In this document: positions 49,141-61,270 of the stretch, piece by piece
Layout: each line of letters opens with the position of its first letter
How positions within the stretch are numbered: the first letter of the stretch is position 1
From: Tubiluchus corallicola
Taxonomy: Eukaryota; Priapulida; Priapulimorpha; Priapulimorphida; Tubiluchidae
DNA length: 64,000 nt
NCBI GenBank assembly: GCA_030141605.1
Contig: JAQGDQ010000019.1
Span: 124,001 to 188,000 of the forward strand
Direction: 5' to 3'
The notes under the pieces: model-generated
Told to the model about the DNA's origin: nothing
Databases searched by the model: none
The model's input: only the letters and a program-made list of their open reading frames with translations
Translations under genes and position numbers: made by a program

Positions 49141-50639
49141 TAATTGAACTTTTAAAAGTATTTTATTTTTAGCTTAAACAAATATATTAAATACTACATA
49201 AGTGATTTTCAAAATAAATACATTAGAAATGAATTGATCCACTTCTGGATTTTATTCTTTTTTAAAATGGCTTCAGATAATCTGTAAGCCTTTTGTCACT
49301 GGTTATACTGAATTCTCAAGAGCAGCCTTTTTATCAACTTTACTATTGTTGTTGTTTACTATTTACTCGCTCTACTAAAATATAATATAATAACAATATT
49401 AATATAGTTACGAGTCCTATTTCTAATCAGTAAACATGAATTGCGTTGTTAAAAATAAACGGTAATTCTTGTGTTTTGCACTACTATTAAGAAACTACGA
49501 TTTTCGCTTTTGTACAGCATGTAGGCTTCAGTTTATAGGTTTTAAAAACTGCAGTAAGTGTGCAGTCTCCGAGTGTTATCGAGGGCAACAAGTTACAAGC
49601 CAAGATTAGAATTACTTCCTGTCTACTTACATAACATGACACTAAGTGCATGGTTTCAAACGCTAAATGACCATTATTGGTTGAAATGTTCATAAACCTG
49701 ACTTGTAGTTATACCTGTGTCGGAAATGGCATTTCAATTTAAAGCACAAGAAAGCACTCTATGTAAATAAAGCTTAAAAATTCTTGAACTTTTATATCAC
49801 TTACATGCTGCCTTACGGCATAAGGGGTTTACGTTAGCAGTAATGTTGTATAAAATTTGTAAATTTAAACTCTCGCGATGACCATTAGGCGCAGCCATTT
49901 TTACTGTAAGTCGTTTGAAACAAGTTTAGATAACAATGTGTAAAGTTTGAAAAAATAATCAGAGCATTCGCAATACACTCTTCGCTAACAAAGGAAAAGT
50001 TTAATTCAGTTTATATTGGCAATAACATCAATAATGTGTTTTAGTGAAGCAGTGGTGCACACTGTGATGGCGATGCAGTGCCGTTTTAGAGGTAGCATCA
50101 GAAGGCTGAGGTTGGCGAATATTTTAAATCATTGAGAATTTTCTTTTCCAATTACATAAGCCTTTTAAACAAGTAAACGTAGCGTTAAATAATATAATTT
50201 TGTATGGAAAGTTCTTTGAGACATACTTTAAAGTTCCCTTTTCTTCCTTTTTAACTAATAGTCTAATGTAATTTATTGCTTAAATGTACTGATCTGTGAA
50301 TGCAAGAATCGGCTGTAAAAGAGTTATTTAAATATATCTTATTCACTGATTTTATATAATAGGCTCAGTGTTATAGGCCATTAAATCTCTTTCTTTGTAA
50401 TTAATCAAAGTAAAGTCGTTCTTGAATATTTGCCAAACTAGCTTTCCTAGCCCTAAAGCATAAAAACCGTTCAGGGATTCCCTCCCTGTAAAACAGTTAT
50501 CATGTAGAGCACGGCACATTCCTGTTTTCCCACTACCTGTAAAATGATAATTTAATAGATAAAAATGTGGTTTTTTTAATGTTAAAAAATGTTTACGAAG
50601 TACTGAATTGGAATGTGAACTTAAACTAACTTGTAATCA

Positions 50640-50745
50640 TTGTTCAACATACTCTAATGCAATAATCATCATTTGTATGATGATCGTCATACAATAATCA
50701 CACATCATACATCATCACATAATAATTATCATCATTTAATTTTTG
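50640..50745. repeat. ATC-rich sequence with an 18-bp near-palindrome
   Basis: ATC/CAT units surround GTATGATGATCGTCATAC at 50675-50692, which is self-complementary except for one base pair on each side of the centre. Confidence 0.7.
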
Positions 50746-51390
50746 TTCATAATTTTGTTTAAAACTAGGAGCGAAGTGTAGAACTTACAACGACACTAAA
50801 TTAAATTTGTAATTTCTTTCTAGCTACACTAACCGAAATTCGAGGCTCAGCCTTTAGATAAAGAAATAAAATCGTAAAATAAATTTCAGTCTGATCGCTC
50901 CAGGAACAAGCAAACAAAAAACAAGACCAAAAGTTCTGGACAACCTGAATACATTACAGACTTTGATGAAAGTGGGCTAGACTCATTAACATGACGTAAC
51001 TAAACTCTGCAAACACATTGTGCTGAAAAACCAAGAAATTGAAAAATGAATCCCACTGTATGTAAACCAGACAGATTTTTATCATACTGTGGTTGCAAAC
51101 TATGTTTTTACTCTATGTGAGGTTATATCGCTTCTTAAGACATTTTTAGAACTTGAATTGACTCATTTGGAAGATCTGGTAATGCAAGTCTACAACTCGT
51201 TGAAAAAATTAACAAGAAAGTGGAAAATTACAAGGTACATAATGCCAAATTAATTTTCAATGTTAATGAATAACATTCACACAAGAAACATACTGAAAAA
51301 AAGTAACAACAAAATATTAGCAAACTAAGGAGATCAGAAGTAAGGAATACAGAAGTCATTTTCAAGCAGTAATTATGCAACAAAACTTAC

Positions 51391-51532
51391 CCGACCATTG
51401 CGAGTGTGTGTCTCCGTCCTGCTCTGCCAGAGGGCATAGAAGGCGCCAAAGTAGACCCTAAATCATGGTGAAGGTCGTGCATGGCTCGCAAAGCCCTTAG
51501 GCTTCCTGACTCCGCTTGCATTGCTAGATAGG
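51391..51532 (-). CDS. Candidate coding exon ending at a consensus donor, product not recognised
   Basis: On the minus strand an open frame of about 59 codons (51391-51569, after an in-frame TAA at 51570-51572) ends precisely at a GTAAGT donor (51390-51385). The segment is clearly GC-richer than its surroundings and the translation is protein-like: it includes ETLAYLAMQAESGSLRAL and ends GRAGRRHTLAMVG. The 5' boundary is uncertain: an acceptor TTAG lies at 51533-51536, giving a 142-nt exon, while ATG at 51521-51519 (M-Q-A-E-S-G-S) could make it a first exon. RRHTL has the form of a basophilic kinase or 14-3-3 site, but that is a weak generic match. It ends in phase 2, like the exon at 8695-9689, so the two could join the same downstream exon. 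No family recognised. Confidence 0.55.
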
Positions 51533-51572
51533 CTAAGGTTTCGTTTTCAAAGAGGCAATGTGAGGAAACTTA

Positions 51573-53249
51573 TTATCTTAGATTCAAGGAAGACCTTTTA
51601 TCACACCACCACCAGCAGCAGTAGCACAATCTGCATCTTATATCGTTAAGCAAGTTTTAATGGAGCACTCGAGGAAGTTCACTTTTGCTGTAGAAAAATC
51701 AATCGCACCTGCTCATAATATAACACTAACAAACTCATACACGGATCACGCTGGATTGAGGGGAGCTTGTAGCTACAGTAACACGTAATACTGTTACGCA
51801 ATGTTCAATATAGTTAACGAAGGTCAGAATGACTGGTTATCCTAATCGGAAAACTGCTACACAAATCTCGAAATTACGAGAGTCGGAGGAAAACACTTGT
51901 TCCGGTAATTACATCAGGGAAAAAGAGCACAGAAATGAACTCTACAAAGTCAATGCCTTCTTTTACGAAAAATATCGACGCTGCGAAAATTCACGGCAAA
52001 TTTAAAACTATTTTCTCAGTCAGACTTCTTTGTTGTTGTCAAACGAAGCGTCACGCTTCATTGGTTCTAGCAATGTTTTTATTCAACGTTTGCTGTTTGA
52101 ATCAATATGCACTGGGGCTTTTAACTTCGTTGACTTTTCACGCTAGATGCAGTAGTCCATACATTTTTGGAATTTATTATGAAAGTATGATATGCAAGTG
52201 ACACATTGGAATTTTTTAAACAAACAACTGTATTGTTTCAGCAGGCACCTAACAAAAGATTAAAATTATTATGATTATTACAAAGAACAAGGATGTAAAA
52301 ATTTATGAAGTGAAATGTTTCATGCAAAAGTTTAATCGTTTTCCAGACAATCTAATATAACTGCCACCATCTGCCGAAAGCTTGAATGTATCTCGCCGAG
52401 AAAGCCCTAAGTAAGGTTCGCGCCGCAAGAGCTTTTACTGTCAATTAAGCAGTCCTATAAATTAGAATTAGTGCGTCGTTACTATAGACCATTATGGTGA
52501 TAACGGAAAAGAAGCAGATGAAACTACAGACGTGAAACTGCGACAAACAGCTTCTTTGAACTCTATCGTCTTTAAAATTAAAATGGCGCCAACGTTATTT
52601 TTCTAATCCAATGGGTATACTGTAATTGTACTGACATTATCCCCTGATAAATTCAAATGTTCGAAGAAATATTTATTAACTATAACAAAATAAAGTTTTG
52701 CGAATAGAATTGGCTTCTGATTAGGAATATATTTCGGTTTTAGTACAAAAAAAGTTAAGGTCTTATTGCTCATGCGTACTTTTGAAAAAATACAGGCAAA
52801 ATAATTACATTAGGTATTAACTAAATCTTGAATATTTATTTAAAAATTTTTAAATAAGACGGAAGAGTAGTAAGTTGTGCACACAGTTTTCGCGAGGACT
52901 GAGTGTGTAACAAAGTCTCTTTAATTTTAAAAAGTATTTCTGGCTATTTTAATCATACGCGGTTGGTTCGGGCTAGTTGTCGAATGTCTGATCATTTTAT
53001 ATTACTTCAGACACGAAGAAGAACGTTTACTTATTCCAAGGAAATGTTAGTATGCTGCAAGTCTTTCATAATGTTTATCGTAAGCATGTGAGCAGATACA
53101 ACCATATTTAAATCCTGAATTTACTCGACTGTTATTTACATAGTAGCATAGCTTTGGAATTCTCAATGTGCAAGATTCACAAAATTTAATTTTCGACTAT
53201 ACATTAAACAATTCCCAGGCATTGTGCCACAAAAATACATTAACAATTT
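51573..53249. other. No gene recognised
   Basis: Includes a CACCACCACCAGCAGCAGTAG trinucleotide stretch at 51604-51624 just upstream of the exon candidate and otherwise AT-rich sequence. Confidence 0.55.
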
Positions 53250-53790
53250 GACACCTTCATTTTGTCTAAAACCGAATATTTTTTCTATAAGCAGTGTTCC
53301 ATTTTACCCTAATGTCATTAACTTCATTGTTTGATATACCCCCAATTTCGCATTCGTACAATAAAATGGGTAGACAATATGTATTGATCAGAGTTTTAGC
53401 TACTATGTCATTACGATTATGGCCCATCCTTGAGAGAATATTATTCACGGAATCAATAAATTTCCTTTTTAACCTTGAAACATTAATTTGAAAAACTATC
53501 ACTTGTCAAAATATCGCAACCCAAATACTTTACTGTCTGTTTCCAGATCAGCTGTTTACCGCAAAAACAGATTACACCCTCTCCAGTAAAGCTTTTGCCA
53601 AAATAAAGAAGCCATGTTTTGTTAGGATCAAATGAGACACCCATTCTATACCATATTTTTCACAGATTTTAAGTATTTCACGTAAGTGTCTACATGACCC
53701 TGACAACAAGGCAATGTCATCAGCATACATGACAGTGCCTATAAAATTATCTGCCACATAACAACCGTAACCAGCTGAACGCGATAAATA
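53250..53790 (-). mobile_element. LINE reverse transcriptase fragment
   Basis: On the minus strand, VMYADDIALLSGSCRHL (about 53735-53685) is the catalytic YADD box with its usual downstream helix. After a short scrambled part come INVSRLKRKFIDSVNNILS (about 53485-53430) and KTLINTYCLPILLYECEI (about 53397-53345), typical of the thumb and C-terminal region of invertebrate LINEs. Two stops split it. No endonuclease part or tail was recognised, so this is an internal remnant of a family different from the Rex1-like element. Confidence 0.75.
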
Positions 53791-53934
53791 TAAAATTTAA
53801 TGAATATAAAAACTAATAAAGATTCGTTCATACTTCGCTGCTGTTTGGCATGTACCAAACAACTTTCTTATGGCTGCATAACTGAGTAACAGCTGCAGCT
53901 GTTTCAAACAGTTTCCGACAGCTGCACCTTATAA

Positions 53935-54135
53935 AAACAAGAATACGCTGGTAGACCAGGAATTTATGGGAGAAAGCTGTGTCAGTGGTGCAAGTATGGA
54001 TCAGCCATTGGCACAGAACCGTGTCAATCATGTCGGGCAAAATTAAATATGGGTAAGAAATGCGGACGCATGTTGGCATATTTATCAGCTATTTCCTCAA
54101 AGCCGCCGCCGGCCGTGTCACCTCTTCACGCTTGA
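53935..54135 (+). CDS. Candidate Cys-rich (zinc-ribbon-like) exon fragment
   Basis: Between an in-frame TAA at 53932 and a TGA at 54133, 66 codons are open on the plus strand without an early ATG. The translation contains LCQWC, then ten residues, then CQSC, i.e. C-x2-C-x10-C-x2-C, a spacing seen in small zinc-binding folds. An ATGG|GTAAGA donor-like site lies at 54050-54056, right after the Cys cluster, and AG dinucleotides that could act as acceptors lie upstream (for example GGTAG before ACCAGG at 53955). The opposite strand is also open here for 83 codons with no recognisable content. The motif is seen; that it is a gene is inference. Confidence 0.25.
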   Translation, partial: KQEYAGRPGIYGRKLCQWCKYGSAIGTEPCQSCRAKLNMGKKCGRMLAYLSAISSKPPPAVSPLHA

Positions 54136-55494
54136 AAGCATAGCTGTAACAACATTCGCTGCATACTGATGATGTCGCGACACAGCTAGCCAGCAAAATG
54201 GTGCCCTCATTTTCCTGTTCAACCGCGGGAAGCCGTATACGTGGATGAGAAGAAAAGCAGAATGTTTGAAAAGGCGTTTCGTATGCAGCGAAGGCAAGCT
54301 AGAAAGAAAAAGTGAACATGTGGTTATGAAAGCCTTCAACTTAACGTAGAAATGAGACAGAAATCGAGTGAATGATAATGGAAAGAAACCAAACTATTGT
54401 AATGGAGAGGTACAGCTTCATCATAAACGACAAAAATAGTTTTAATATTTTCCCCATGACAAAATATGATTTTTCGCTGAACAGTAGTTGCAATAAATTC
54501 TCTGCTTCAAAAGCAAAATCCTAATTCCCTGGAGACTTTCGTGAGCATTAAGACATTAATAGTTTAAACCGCCATCTGACTGAATCACCAGTCCCCAGGT
54601 AACAGTGTGCAATGAATAGAATGATCAATGGAAATAATGATGATGCAGTTCAATCACGTCCTCGAGACACCGAGAAGTTCACATCCACAGATTGCTACAC
54701 ACAATTCGTCTTTAACTTAGATGATCGGTGAGTTTAGAAATGTCTCTATACCCCCCTGGGGACAATTTTGAAAAAGCCGTACGACCACAGTATAACAGAG
54801 ACGTATTTTGGACCGTCTTAACAGCTGTTGTAGGCCTTGGGCATTGCAATGCACGCATATACAAAAAATATGCATAATACTTGTTTGAAATAACTGCGAA
54901 AGACAAATATTTATGAACGATTATTCACTTAAATCTCAATGTCAAGATTATCATTAATAATAGTATAAACTTATAAATTTTTATCCACGCGCGGTAGATA
55001 AATGGTACAGATAAAACCGTATTGTTTAAAGGTTCGAGACAGAAGATAATGTGAAAATTAGAGTAAGCAGCTTTGTTCTTCAACTCCTAACTTTAACCAA
55101 CTCCAAATATAATATAACGCACAGAGTCACAAATATCTCAATTTTTTAGGATAGACAGGCGTGTTAGGTATTGAAGTGCACCGTGCAACTGAGGATTTAA
55201 AAAGTTTGGTTCGGGTAGAAATATGAAAATTAGGGCAAACTACTCAATCACACATGAGTGAACCACACTGGGATGAGATACAGTCAAGTAATCACGAGTA
55301 TCGTACACACTGGCTAGTCACACTTGAGAGTAATAATCTACAAGTATTGGCGTACATTCGACTACGTAGGGTCAAGTGTAAACACTGTTACGGTATTAGG
55401 CCCGCGGATTTGAATCTGAGTTCATTCAGTGTTGTGATGCCAAATTTGAAATACATGAAATGTGAAAAGGTTGGGGAACAATCTAGATTTCAAA

Positions 55495-55648
55495 AACCTA
55501 GTCTATAGCGTCTGCCTTGTAAACAGAAGGAGCATGGTTGAAATCCAAACTGTATCCATATTTTTCAAGTTTGGACAAGTTTGGATTTCATGTCTTTCAA
55601 GTTTGGAATCAAAATTTAATTAATTGTCGATCTGTACCATGATTAACT
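55495..55648 (+). mobile_element. tRNA-derived SINE, copy 2
   Basis: CCTAGTCTATAGCGTCTGCC, TTGTAAACAG (the same anticodon loop) and GGTTGAAATCC (B box with one change) align with the tRNA head of copy 1. The body GTCTTTCAAGTTTGGAATC and AAAATTTAATTAATTG aligns with its tail. A short AAGTTTGGA segment is repeated within this copy (55566-55606). The 5' acceptor stem is lost. Confidence 0.7.
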
Positions 55649-56610
55649 TGTAAACACGTTTTGCACACTATGTTCTTAAGTGTTTCGAAACAGAATCTTT
55701 GTGACAAAAATCATTAACTTGGAGGAATAGCTGCTAAAATTAATCATCTTTCTATCTTCACGCTTGCATCATATGGAACTGCAACACCATAATAGTCTTA
55801 ACAACGTGATAATGTGAGGCGTTTCTGCAGGCTGGTATCTACCTTAGCAATTCTGAAAGCACAAATCTGATTGCGAAAATGACAAGCTTTCCATAATAAT
55901 AGCAAATCCTATCTCAGGTGCAAATTAACTAATAAATTTGTAACAGGGTATTATGCAGAGCCAGGACGGCAAATGAAGCCATTGTTCATACTCAACAAAG
56001 CTGAGAATCGCCTCCATGATAAGCAAAGATTCACAGCATCCCACAGAGAAAGCTAACCGACATTGTATAGTACCTAATGGTATTTTTATTTTTTACTCCT
56101 ATTTGCTGTACATAAGAGCGCATCAGAAATCGGACCAATTGTCTCTTTCTCTTAAAATTACTGTTCATTTTATACCAAGAGATCACTATTTTGTAAACGA
56201 TTGCTCAACATTTTGCATTTACTATAGGCCCACCTACGAAAAATATACAGAAAACACATATTTATTACTGTGCTCTATATCGTGTTTTGTTGTCAATATT
56301 TTAATTTGAATCTTAACCCACGCATGTTTGCTTAAACAAGAAGTTAAAAATTGCATAATGTTCACACTTTAATCTAATTATCTCACGTTAGGACAGGTGA
56401 GGTCATCAGGCATTCCCTGTAGAGTCAATACTTCTACTTCTCATTCCATATCCCACAACAGAAGAATTTCTGGAGAAAATCTGACGGGGCAAGAATTAAC
56501 TACTTGGCCTAGACAGTAAATACAGCCCTAGGCTGCTTTTACCTATCCACAAGGAGACTCTGACTCTGACCAAGACCATTTCTACTAACAGCTGATTTAC
56601 AGTGCAGAGT

Positions 56611-56695
56611 ATGTGTAATGTATATGTGTATATGTATGTGTATGTGTTTGTGTATGTGTATGTGTATGTGTATGTTTATACTCATACACAAATTG
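56611..56695. repeat. (TATGTG)n microsatellite
   Basis: About 60 bases of TATGTG hexamers with small changes, ending in ACTCATACACA. Confidence 0.9.
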
Positions 56696-56873
56696 TATGT
56701 CTAAGTCTATAATACGTGTAAATGATGGCCGGCCAAAGGCCAATTTTAGTCTGAATAAAATAATAAGTACAAATCCAGCTCTATTTTCCAAATTCAATCA
56801 GTCGATAAGGTACAATTGACATCCGAACAATTCTGTTCCACCACTAGCTATTAGAATATGTAAAGATGCAATA

Positions 56874-56941
56874 GGTCCACTGGGACTCGAACTCCAAAGC
56901 TTCTGAAGCCCGGTGAGCTAATCGTTACGCCACCAAAAGAC
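56874..56941 (-). mobile_element. tRNA-like remnant (pseudo-tRNA or SINE head)
   Basis: On the minus strand an A box TGGCGTAACGATTAGC and a B box GAGTTCGAGTCCC are correctly ordered and spaced, with an anticodon arm around TTCAGAA (anticodon CAG by position). The acceptor ends do not pair well, so this is not a sound tRNA gene. It differs from the SINE at 4.3 kb. Confidence 0.5.
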
Positions 56942-57887
56942 AATTAGCTAAACGTGAAGATAAACGTGAGTAAATATAAATGATTGACCGAATATTTATA
57001 GCTGCAGTTCATTAGTGTGAAGTGTAAACTATACCGCGTTTCTATTAGAGGTTTAAACAATGTAGCGCGCATTATCGCAGCTAGTCTAAAGTTGATACAT
57101 CAGAAAATGTAATAGGGGAAGTGAGAGTGAAACTAGTTAAGTGCTGCTAGAAATACGACAACTACAATCATTCTGCAATGGAAACTTAATGATTGGTTAA
57201 CTGGGAGCTCTTTACGTAGTCTTTCAAAACTCATAAAAATTCAAGGAGCTATAAGGGAAACGAGCCTACGACCGGTTTCATCATTTTGGATGCTTAATAA
57301 GCATGTGATACATTTCTGCCCATATGAGACGGTGAAAAGTGTTGTAAGCAACTTTAATACGCTGTCTCGTTCTGTTGTCTTTAATACAGTATTGACTTGA
57401 TAACGTCAAAATACACTCAAAACTGCTTTAATAATTGTTTAAAAATTAAAATGCTGTCTCTCTGGTTCGTAAAGTTATTCCACCATGCATTGTTTTAAAG
57501 GGATCTTAAAGTCAAGGGTTACTATAAGAGCAGTGGCCTAGCTTTAATTTGAAACTCTATAAACTGCTTCATGACGATTTCAAAGATATCTACTTTCAAG
57601 AATTTAAAGACAAAACCAACTTCTACGATGTGACCACCGTTTAGGCAAAATTATAACCTCGAAGACATAACATAAAACCTACGCTGTATAACTATAATTA
57701 CGTTGCTCTTTACATGATGATGACACTTGAAAGAATTCACGTTGTTTAATATAAAAAAACACAGAAATAACGAAAAACAGGCTATGAAAACAAACCACAG
57801 ATTCTAGTATAGTCTTACAAGTGGTATCACATCAAGCCATAATAATGCAGGCGCACGTATATATAGCAAACACACACCACTTCAGAG

Positions 57888-57940
57888 TGACACCGGGAAC
57901 TTCACGGCTCAGATTATACAGCCACTCAGCTACCGAATCA
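57888..57940 (-). mobile_element. Weak tRNA-like SINE head
   Basis: The minus strand reads GGTAGCTGAGTGGCTG, a good A-box region of the Ser/Leu tRNA type, followed by GAAGTTCCCGGTGTCAC where a B box would be expected but is altered. Its extent is unknown. Confidence 0.3.
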
Positions 57941-57999
57941 ATAACCAATGGAGAGACGCTGCAGCTGCTTGCAGGATGAATCCGTTACGGCAGAGACTT

Positions 58000-59424
58000 T
58001 TAATGTACGCATGTATGGCTTCCAGCGATGCCCCACACCAGCTTAACAAGCCTTCGGTATAACGTGCGGATCCCAGCAAGGCTACGATGTGGTCCTCACA
58101 ATCAAACGAGACAATTATGACGGAACGTTTAAAAAAGACGAATCATATATAAGCATAAACTAAGATGCTTACCAGTATCAGTATGTTACCAATTCACAAA
58201 AAAGGTGCACTACTAAAATTGTAGCCTTGTAGGAAACGATGTTAGCGAAAAAATGAAAAAAAATTGCAAACGCAATTAATTGTAGAACTAGGTAACCCTA
58301 TCTTCTCTAACAATCATTTCATAGCGTGATGTTGGAACCAGTTAATACCAAAATAGCGGTTCGAAAAAAAAATGCGTTTTGAAAAAAATGAAAATTTGCA
58401 ATCCATATCCTGATCATTGTAGTTTGTTCTGCAGGTCCGTCAGTGAGCACACAGTTTACAAAATGAATAAATGCAGATTACTGGTGACCTAACAGGAATG
58501 ATTGAAAACTTTTGGAGGATTCGACCTTTACAGAGACTTGCAGTGGCTAAAATACATTGACTCTGCAGACGCCCTTGGCTAAGTATTCACTAGCTAACAG
58601 AAAGAAATGATTGAAGACTTTCAGAAAATACATCTTTTACGGAAACTTGCTACGTATGCGATGGATTGCCCACCACGCGAGCATTCTCTAGAAGAAAACA
58701 GGTCTAACCCATGATTACACCACGCCGCTACATTCACAAGCTGGGAGAATTTTTCCTTTTAGTGTGCACACAAAACAGCTGGAGCTGCCCTCTGCGTATA
58801 CAAAATGTCATTGGCAGCCAACTTTAATGAGCTTTAGTGCCTAGAAAAGCTGTAAGCTGGATAATGTCGCGAAAAATGTCATTTTAGTCAGTTGTGATTT
58901 CCGGCGCTCGTTTGTGCAGTGTAAAAAGACTTAGCGGCTTTGCAAGTTTTTAGTGTCAAAAACAAATGGAAGTGACGTAGCGGAATAACAACAATGGGCC
59001 CGATTGAAACCCTGCAGTAACTCTGAAATAGTAATTAAAGTTGATACAAATACCTTCTCTGTGGATATGTAAAGACTTTGCAAGTACGGTTATAACTTTC
59101 AAAATAGTTCCTGTTTCTAAAGTAAAACTTAAAACCCAAGACTGCCAACTGCCAAGTTCTGCGCACTAATTACATAACATGGTCCTATGAGCAGCGCTTG
59201 GGTGTCGTCTTTCTTATATCCTATGCGGCATAATTTGCATTTTTCGCATTCTCTGCCCATTCTTATAGCTCTCCGCATTTGTTAGTTACAATTAGCAAAG
59301 TTAGAATATAAGGGTACTTTCGCTGGCGTGGGTGACCGAATCGTAAATGCGACAGATTGCAGAGCTGCGCAAGTGCTCACAGTCCGAGGCGAAAAAGTGC
59401 TTTGTCTTTTTTTCTTTTTGTTGT
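58000..59424. other. No gene recognised
   Basis: A GC-richer patch (57925-58125) is open for about 70 codons on the minus strand with no early start codon and no recognised motif. The rest is AT-rich. Confidence 0.5.
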
Positions 59425-59745
59425 CGCTCAGTCAGTAACTCAGTGAATAATTAAGTCAGTCACAGTTTGTTCGTTAGTCTGTTAAATAATAAGTTAGCCA
59501 CTGTTCAGCTGAGCAGTGGCATGTCTGTCACTCAGCAAGGCAATCATATCAGATAGTCAGTCTATTAGTAACTAAGTTGTGCTTAAGCAAGGAAATAAGT
59601 GAGTCAGCTAGTCAGTCAAATTAGCAAGTCAATCAAATCAACTAGTCAGTCTTTCATGTACGTAATTTATTTAGCAAACCAGGAAATAAGTGAATCAGTA
59701 AATTAGTCAGTCAGCTAGGCAATAAGTCAGTCAATCACACACATG
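59425..59745. repeat. Degenerate period-4 array (AGTC/AGTA type)
   Basis: CAGTCAGTAACTCAGTG, GTCAGCTAGTCAGTC, TAGTCAGTCAGC and similar runs repeat for about 320 bases with drift. Confidence 0.8.
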
Positions 59746-61129
59746 CGTTCATCGTCGTAATGTCCCACGAAGAACTTTTGCCTATGAAGAATGGTCTCAG
59801 GTCTTAATTCCGGAGAAAAGACATCTTCATCTAAAGTCAGTAAATTCCTGCTAATCATACAAAGTACGCATTGAACCTTAGATATCATTCACGTAACGTA
59901 AAACAACGTTTAACTTAGTGCTGCATCACGTCACCTTGTCAATTCTAATGGCTGAACATCAAAATATGAAACTATGGTTTTATGGTAGGAAATGTAATTG
60001 AATAATTGAAGCCATTCACTCAAGATAATTCTTTGCTTGTAAATCCAGCAAACCAGGTACACATTAACTTAGGGTCGTCTGGGAAACGAAAATCTCCACG
60101 AAGTTCACAGAATCGAAAATGAATCTGGAAAGTAACGTCAGAGCCTCAGAGGTAAAAAGGTCACACAAAAAATTCACAGGAAAAGTCACAAGAAAAAATA
60201 ACAGTAAGATAGTGAACAAAATGTGAATTTCACGTACATCTAATGCTATAATATATAACTAGTGTTGTTAATATGTACAAATCACATATTGTCAGTTAAT
60301 AACTGGTTTAAAATACTTCCTGTTTTATTACTTTAATTGTTTATTACTTAAATAAATTGTGACTGACTTGAATATTTTTGCTTGGTTACCAGACATTTTT
60401 CCTAGCCAAAATGGTGACTTTTTTATCTGTAACTTTTTTACAGACAAAATTGTGATTTTTTTAAGTGACTTGATTTAGCAACCTCGAAAACATGATAGGC
60501 GTAATAAAAAATAGCGAAGAAATTCGTATAAATGTCAGATAAAGGTTTAAGTTGATGGGATAGATCCGATAGAGTATCCAACTCTATACGTGAGCAAAAT
60601 GATACATGGCGGTGTAGCAAACATTGCAGGACAATTAAGCAAACACATCAATGACTAGGCGGTCGTATAGAGTCCGTAAAATCTATTAACTTGTGGACAT
60701 TGCGATACATTAAGCTACCGCCATCAAATATGCTAGTGACACGTATCAATTAAATATTGATGGATTCAGTTAGCTATACAACTAGTATGGCGTCGGCAGC
60801 TTTCGTTCTTATACACTCACTTGGGGTTGTGGTCGTTACATAATTCATGCAACGAACAGCAGTCGAGTGTACCATTCGTCACTGCCATTCAAAGTCACTT
60901 AGTAAAATAACACTCCACCCTGATGGTGCTTTGTCATTGGGTATTAATGGGAGTTACACTTAGCATTGGTCTGGTCGATGTTATTTTGCTGCTACAAGCT
61001 AAACGAAACCTTACAGACGTGTACAGCTATGCACAAATGACAGACGTGTACAACTGTCATCAGTTGCTTCTATTCCATTCAAGCTTCAGATTGTCACTGT
61101 TCTCCCAATATAACTGAATCAAATGACAC
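59746..61129. other. No gene recognised
   Basis: A short local repeat ACAGACGTGTACA occurs at about 61014 and 61037; otherwise nothing. Confidence 0.55.
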
Positions 61130-61270
61130 TCATTGCTATCAGCGTAGCTTATAAGTTAATTTCTTCTGCTACGCTCATAGCACTGTAATGTAATGTTAAT
61201 TAGTAAATGTATAACTTGAATTTGTTGTGTTGTGCTAAATTGATGAATAAATAATCTAAATCTAAAATTC
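61130..61270 (+). mobile_element. Possible LINE or SINE 3' end with AATCTAAATCTAAA tail
   Basis: The sequence ends GATGAATAAATAATCTAAATCTAAAA (tail at 61240-61266), the same tail unit as the minus-strand element at 42.4 kb. The 195-base open frame just upstream (60923-61117) has no recognisable reverse transcriptase motif. The element boundary upstream is unknown. Confidence 0.3.

Larger units (their letters stand above)
46831..51390. other. No gene recognised; one 135-codon frame
   Basis: 47416-47823 (plus) is open for 135 codons from ATG, long for such AT-rich DNA, but the translation (Lys/Ile/Leu/Tyr-rich) shows no motif and has no splice context. If the 51.4-kb exon is real, this region would be intron. 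Confidence 0.5.
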
